From Branchiostoma floridae (Eukaryota > Chordata > Leptocardii > Amphioxiformes > Branchiostomatidae): a DNA stretch of 45,098 bases. Positions 39,137 to 45,098 of this stretch are shown in pieces (positions within the stretch are counted from its first letter, which is position 1; the number at the start of each line of letters is the position of its first letter). The stretch spans positions 11,884,680 through 11,929,777 of the forward strand of contig NC_049982.1 in assembly GCF_000003815.2 (NCBI RefSeq), in the 5' to 3' direction. Under the pieces are notes generated by a model that saw only the letters and a program-made list of their open reading frames with translations, was not told the DNA's origin and did not search any database. A program made the position numbers and the translations under genes.

Positions 39137-40301
39137 AACATTAACAGATTTGGAAGAGTCAACATGGAAGGAAATTCCCAGGTCGAGTCAACCCTAGTAA
39201 TCCTCAAGCAGTGACATGGCGAAGTTCAAAGCTACAGGTCACATTCCTTAAGCTGTCTGGTCTGGAAAATGAGCTTCAAGCCTGCAACAACATGGACACT
39301 GTCACAGGTCAAATCCAAAACATACATATGTAGCTCACAACAGGGAAGGCAAAGTTTAGGTTTGATGGAAGTTATACCAATGGATAAAGGAAAGCTTTTT
39401 CAAGATGAAGTGAATGGGGTAATGCAAGGTCAGTGCTAGGCAAAGGTCTGTAACAAATTTGATTTGGTGTGCCTGAAACTCATAACTTCAAAGTAAAACG
39501 GTCTGCCCTTTCCTATTCTGGCACCTCAGAGGCTAACCTGCTCCAGGCTTTGTAAGTGTTTGCTTTAGAATGTTTCTTATGACCTGCCTTTGGGAGGGGG
39601 GTTGTAATGTCAAAGATATGTTTACATAAACTTTCTAGTAGTCATACTATAGCTTTTTTGTAGTCTGAGAATCTTGTACTATAAGTCTGCTGGCTTCTAT
39701 CAGCTTGCCCAACATTTGTTTGGACATAGATTTTACATTAGCCATAGAAGGGGTTAAATACCCTACAGAGAATCAAAATCTATACTCTGGTCGAAATCCA
39801 TTGCTTGCTGGCTAGATATTCACATGTATGTACTGTGAATTACAGCAACATATAAGATGTATAGCTGTTAGTTCGACTGTTACTTTTTATCACAGTATGG
39901 GGAACTGGCCCCTAGGCCAATCAGGAATGTCTCTCAAATGATTGATGTGCTTGAGGTTCCAGAAAGGGCAAATGAGAAAAGCTGTATTCCCATGGAATGT
40001 GGTCTTTTCACCTAGTTGTATTTGCCCAGCAGTGAAAGAAAAATTATTAACTTTACCCATCATTATACTGGTAAATTGAAAGTGGTAGTTGGGCAACCCT
40101 GGCTGTGCGTGCAAACCAATAAGTGAATAAAGGTGGTAATGTTGAATTTAAAAAAAAGGCAGTCATGTGTTATTATAATAGTTATAAGTACTGGTCAAAA
40201 CCTTATGATTTGTACATATACCTTAAACAGTTGATTGTCATTATAATTTTTAAATTCTAGATCACAGTTGAAATGAACATACATAGCTATAAATAGCTGA
40301 G

Positions 40302-40497
40302 TTACTGTAAGTGCAGGCATGTTTGCGTTAGTTTTATGTTTGTGGATTTCTTCACCGCGCACTCAAAGCCACCACAAACATTAGTTACTTTTACCGCATG
40401 TGACTACAGTATATGGTGCTACCTGTAACCGCAAACTCAAAACCGCTGTAAACATTCCATTTTCCTGGCACTGAAAACTTAAATGCACTTACAGTAA
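40302..40497. mobile_element. 196-bp MITE with 14-bp perfect TIRs
   Basis: Ends TTACTGTAAGTGCA and its exact inverse at 40484-40497. Short and non-coding; target duplication unclear. Confidence 0.7.
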
Positions 40498-42735
40498 GTT
40501 GAACTGATGTCTTTTGCAATCGCCCTGCCCTGGTTGTTGCCACCTTTGTTGAACAAATCTACATGCCTTTCAGGTCTGAACTTTGTATCTACACTGTATG
40601 TTTGTATTGTACAGTTGAGTTGAGATCTGCCTGTGTAATGATCAGTGTCTTGAAACAAGTCTCTCCTCCTGAGATGTTTGTACATACACATATGTAAACT
40701 TGTTTAGACTTGTATGTTTCTCTTGTGTAAGCATATTGGTAACAAACATCTTTTCTGTCCAGACATTCTCACATCAGCGTCTTCATTACAATCACATTCA
40801 TTACAATCACAATAGAGGACATTTGACTAATTTTGTACATGACTAGACAGTAATTGGTCATTAGTTAAGAAAACAATGTGACAATAGAGACAACGAGCTG
40901 TGAAAGTGTGCTCATCATACCTTTGTTCAGGTATTGTTTAGCCTTGGAGAGGTGTGATATCCCACTGTGGGAAGGGTCGCGAAAGTGGTGACTGAACAAT
41001 CAATTCATGGTCTAGGGCTCTGCGAAATAATTTTGGAGAAGGTTTTAAAAGAAGGAACTTTTAACCACTTGTGAAAACCTTTTGGAGAAGGAGGAAATTT
41101 TGTAACAATAGAGTTTGTTACATTTACGATCTTGTTATTATGAAGGTTAGAAGAATTTACTATAGTTTGTTGACTTGCATTTTGCACCTGGTGCTGGATG
41201 GGGAGGCTGTGTTTTGTCTGTCATCTAGAGTCAATAGATATTGTGGTATTCCATCTGCCCGCTTGTTTAGGCTGTTGCCACTTTGTTGTTAGAAAAGCAG
41301 TCAAAGGCATCTTAAATCTTAATCATAAACCCCTTTGAATTTCACCTAAAAGTTTAGGAGGGGGGGAGTAGATCTACCTATCTGGGAATTACACAATAAG
41401 AATTTGATAAAAGCGTAAATACGGAAGAGATCTAAATTCTAAAGAATTCCAAATCTAATGTAGCTCATCATCTACTACACTGAATGTTCAAATCAAAGTA
41501 TGAAACTTTGAACAGGTCTATTGAGGAAATCCAGTATTTATACAGTATGCAGAAACTGTTTATTTTGGGCCGAAGTTTTGTTGTGTTGTAGTCCTTCAGC
41601 TGGGTCAGCGACCTTGACTGCCACATACCACCTTGGCAGGTTTAGTCAACCATATCTCTTTGCCCATTAGCCTGCCTGGCCACACTCACTGACCCTAAGG
41701 CCTTCCCTGGGTATAGCTAGTCTGTACTATGTTGGAGATAAACGTCTTTCATTTGTGTTCTCTTAGCCTGAATAAATCTCGCTTATAGCAGCCCGCCAAA
41801 CATCTGCTGGCGGGGAGGGGCCAGGTACAGCCCTGGACAGCAGAGTTTGTGTTACACAGACTAGTGCTCTCTTTACCCTGATAGTGCTGTTTATGTATAG
41901 ATAACTGAAGACCTTAATTTTTCATATATACATGTACATACATGTAACAATAAAACAATAGTTTTCAGATGCATGTATACAATTGTCAAACTGGTATAGT
42001 AATGATAATCAACTTCGATTTGTTGTTTCTTAGTAAGACCAAATATGCTTCATAATCAAAGGAAATTAGAAATTTGGATTTGAAGAAGGGAAGAACAATA
42101 ATGAGAATTATGATGATCTGTGTTCACATTCACTCCCTGACCATACCAGTGGTACATGGTGGGTCTGGCTTGTTGACTTGCAAAGTGGCTCATATCAGAG
42201 GAACAAGGTCTGGTCACTAGCCTGCTCTAATGGAATGCAAAACCAGCCTGCCAGCACTGCATGCTGATCATGATGCTGATACCTGCTACATATCAGGCCT
42301 GTTGGGAAGAAACTCCCAGGTCATGCAATAAGTGTAATCTATGGCTTGATACAGAGGGTTGTGGGATTCAACCTAGTTGAAATTATGATGCACATGCACT
42401 GATGCTATGTGTTGTTCCTATTTTGATAGTATTTTAACAATATTCACATGGGTACAGCTGGTTGAATTGCTTGCAAGTTACAGGGTCATGTTAACGTGAG
42501 TTTATGAAATTGGGAATGTTATGATGTAAATAGTATGCCATGGTGTGGGTGTTTTGGTACTGATTTCAATTTCTTGGAACCTTTGAATTAAACACCTGTG
42601 ACCATGTTTACAAACTTTGCATTCCTCAAGCAAATTTTGCAAGTCTCATTTTTCCTCGTTAATATTTGCTAGATAGAGCTAAGCAGTAACAAAGACATAT
42701 CATGCTTCATTTTGCTATAATAGAGCCTTGTCATC

Positions 42736-42757
42736 AATCCGGTAGTCCTACCGGATT
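42736..42757. repeat. 10-bp stem hairpin
   Basis: AATCCGGTAG, two-base loop, CTACCGGATT. Isolated; function unknown. Confidence 0.7.
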
Positions 42758-43452
42758 CCATACAAACCAAGACCTTTCTGACTGACAGGGAGTGAGGGAA
42801 GAAAATATTCCTCAGGAAAGATTTGGAAGACTACAGTAAACCAGGTGTTGACACTGTTGGTTGTCAATGTGAAGGAAGACAGTATCCAGGCTCACTATCC
42901 GTAGCATATCCAAAGTATTGATATTGGACTACCTAGGCATACCTGTAATATATATTATACATTATATATAACATTACGTTATGTTTTAATTTTGTACATT
43001 GTAACATTTTAGAATCACTCATCCTTTCTTAACAAAGCTCACCTTGTGCAAAATGTGCCTTGAGAGGCTTGACTCGTGGCACATTTTAGAATTATCAAGG
43101 CTGGTAGGCTTTTCAATGTAGCTCAACCAAGATGGGATGTTAATTGATTTTGTGTATAAACATGCAAATCATGAGACCGCTATCAATGTTATCTACTGTT
43201 TCATTATTTGGCTGTTGACTGAAGTTGCTATAGACTTACTGAGCTCATGATGCCTGCATCCCAGTCTGACTGGTAACATCTGGAGTATGTACACTGTATG
43301 TATTAGGAGCTTAAATCTTTCCACTGGGCAAATACTGAATAAATCTTTCCACTGGACATGTACAAATGTAGGTCAACCGCTACACATTCTCCCTCACTAT
43401 AAAATATCACTCCAAGTCTCTATATAAGTGCAGTCAGAGAGGTATTACCTTT

Positions 43453-43796
43453 CAGGGCTCGAAATACCACCTGCATATGCAGGTTAGTGCAGGTAAAATT
43501 GGAGCTGTGCAGGTATTTCTGATGTCTACCTGCACCTAACCTGCACTGGTCCATGTACTGGGTTTTATACATAAATGTCATATGATGTGGGTGTATGTGG
43601 ATTGTTATTAGCTTCATTGAATGTTACCACCTATAAAGTATAAAAGAAAGTAGCAATGGTTCCTGAACAATTTTAGTATGATTCATACTTCCTAAATTCA
43701 GAGTGGCGCTGCGGGTAAAATTTGTCTGGTGCAGGTAATTTTCAATGTGACCTGCAGCAGTGCAGGTAATAGCACAAAAAAGTATTTCGTGCCCTG
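43453..43796. mobile_element. hAT-like non-autonomous element (344 bp)
   Basis: Terminal inverted repeats CAGGGCTCGAAATAC (left) and the inverse of CAGGGCACGAAATAC (right, one mismatch), flanked by CCTTT on both sides. Inside each end are several GCAGGT/ACCTGC hexamers, like the subterminal binding motifs of hAT transposases. No transposase frame. The 5-bp duplication is shorter than the 8 bp usual for hAT. Confidence 0.8.
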
Positions 43797-45098
43797 CCTT
43801 TGGTTTGTGCAAAAAGTACTTACTTCTTAAACACAGAACAAGGTTATCTCCCCCAAAGCAGACAATGTCTGATCCATTTATTCACTGTAAAGGTGTTTTA
43901 ACATCATGCTGTTTGTGTAATGCTTATTTTGAATGTGAAATTAGCGGGGGTTGCATGTGTTTGTAGAGATCCAGAGATGATAGCTGTAGAAAATACTGTA
44001 ATTGAAAGGTACCTTGCTGTGTCGCTAATTTATGTAGCCTAAAAAGATGTTGATATTGTGGTAATGTATGTTATTTATAATCAAAGCTGTCTAGATATGA
44101 TCACACAGCATTTATTCTTGATTTGCTAAAAGAAGCATATCTAATACAAGCATTTATGACCTGACTGGTAATAAAACCAAAGAATGTAACTGGTAACCAT
44201 TATTATATCTGGTAGTCCTGGCAGTATCCTTACAAAGATGAATATGGCCATGTATCTTTCCTCATCTGATGAGAAGCAATCTTTCCCTGCTTCTGAGTCT
44301 ATCTGTTGCTCGCTATTGACTATAGTTTTCCTTTTGCTCTATATTATGAGAGATTTATGGTGCCCCATGTTCTAACTGTGTCCCTTTGGCCATGTCAAGT
44401 GTTTGGGCACCCAGACATCTTTTGATACCTAGACAGAAATATGACACCACACCTTTATACAAACAAGTCACACAAGAGACCCCTTTCTCAAATATACAAA
44501 GGTCTTCATTTAGATGGGAACCTTTGTGGGTTGAAAACTAGGACAATTATAGGTGAAATTTAAGGTGCTCTACCTGCACAAAGTCACTCACCCGTCATTA
44601 CCTAACAAATAGTAAATACACATACATGTATGCGACTATCTAGTTGAAGGAAAAGTTCTTGTCTCTAGAAAACCTGTCAGAAGACTCTTCGTCAAATTTA
44701 CATTTCATTCATATTAATGAAGATTATGTTATCATCCACAATAATCTCTCACTGAATTATGTTTGAAATAAGGATTGGAAGTATGGCAGCTCTACTTACC
44801 ATTGCTGATTCAGTAAATTATAAGGATGGCATCATTATGTCATTGATATAGTTCCTGGCAGCATGACAATGGGATCATGCTACTGATATCTATGCATGTA
44901 TGACTGACTTTATATTCCAACATGGCTTCCTCTGATGGGCTTGCATTAGTACTTTATTTCGAAGACCAATACCTGAATAGGCAGATGATATGCCCTCAGG
45001 TCAGGATAATTGATATTGTGATTGCACAAAGGTTTGGCTATAAATAATGGGAGGTGAGCTCACGCATAGGGGCTAATGGACTGGGGCAGGTGTGACAG

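Larger units (their letters stand above)
39137..45098. other. CpG-poor non-coding DNA to window end
   Basis: No exon or RNA gene recognised. It holds the small elements listed at 40302-40497 and 43453-43796, a 22-base hairpin at 42736-42757 and minor direct repeats (AAATCTTTCCACTGG twice near 43.3 kb). Confidence 0.5.

Noticed and set aside
38218-39214. Two apparent 285-329-codon frames
   Set aside because: They exist only because the 758-N gap contains no stop codons.

Overview
This is a eukaryotic, invertebrate-chordate-like window. It has intron-containing genes with canonical GT/AG junctions, abundant short non-autonomous DNA transposons and no prokaryotic features. The domain content and repeat texture suggest a cephalochordate (amphioxus, Branchiostoma); that is an inference from style, not a database match. 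Four runs of N (three of exactly 100, one of 758) show a draft assembly with unsized gaps.

Two protein-coding genes can be reconstructed. On the + strand, 3920-5391 is a two-exon class A GPCR of 316 residues with a complete seven-helix layout, an NRY motif in place of DRY and almost no C-tail. On the - strand, 22684 down to 7816 is a bHLH-PAS transcription factor spread over about 15 kb. I place eleven coding exons: start exon, bHLH, two inferred linker exons, PAS-A beside an N gap, PAS-A/B spacer, PAS-B and a 414-residue C-terminal exon. Joining phases agree at every visible junction. Exon layout and PAS-B sequence look most like the aryl hydrocarbon receptor (AHR/AHRR) branch, with a divergent basic region. 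The two genes converge, with candidate poly(A) signals about 50 bp apart near 7.4 kb.

Between 22.7 and 32.2 kb I see no gene, only repeats and a few CpG-rich non-coding patches. Near 32.2 kb there is a likely TATA-less promoter and first exon of a third, + strand gene with a strong GTAAGT donor at 32348. From about 33.3 kb to the window end the sequence is AT-rich and CpG-poor with no convincing exon. It is best read as that gene's long first intron, or as intergenic DNA.

The most distinctive finds are: a TTAA-flanked element inserted in reverse into another copy of its own family (10.36-10.98 kb, inside an intron of the bHLH-PAS gene); a 1.13 kb element whose inverted ends are arrays of C-tract/G-tract repeats (0.5-1.64 kb); a one-base frameshift in the PAS-A exon next to a gap; two closely spaced splice acceptors that put the last exon in different frames; and a tandem duplication that copied a splice donor. 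I found no CRISPR-like array and no unknown multi-gene system; nothing in the window suggests one.
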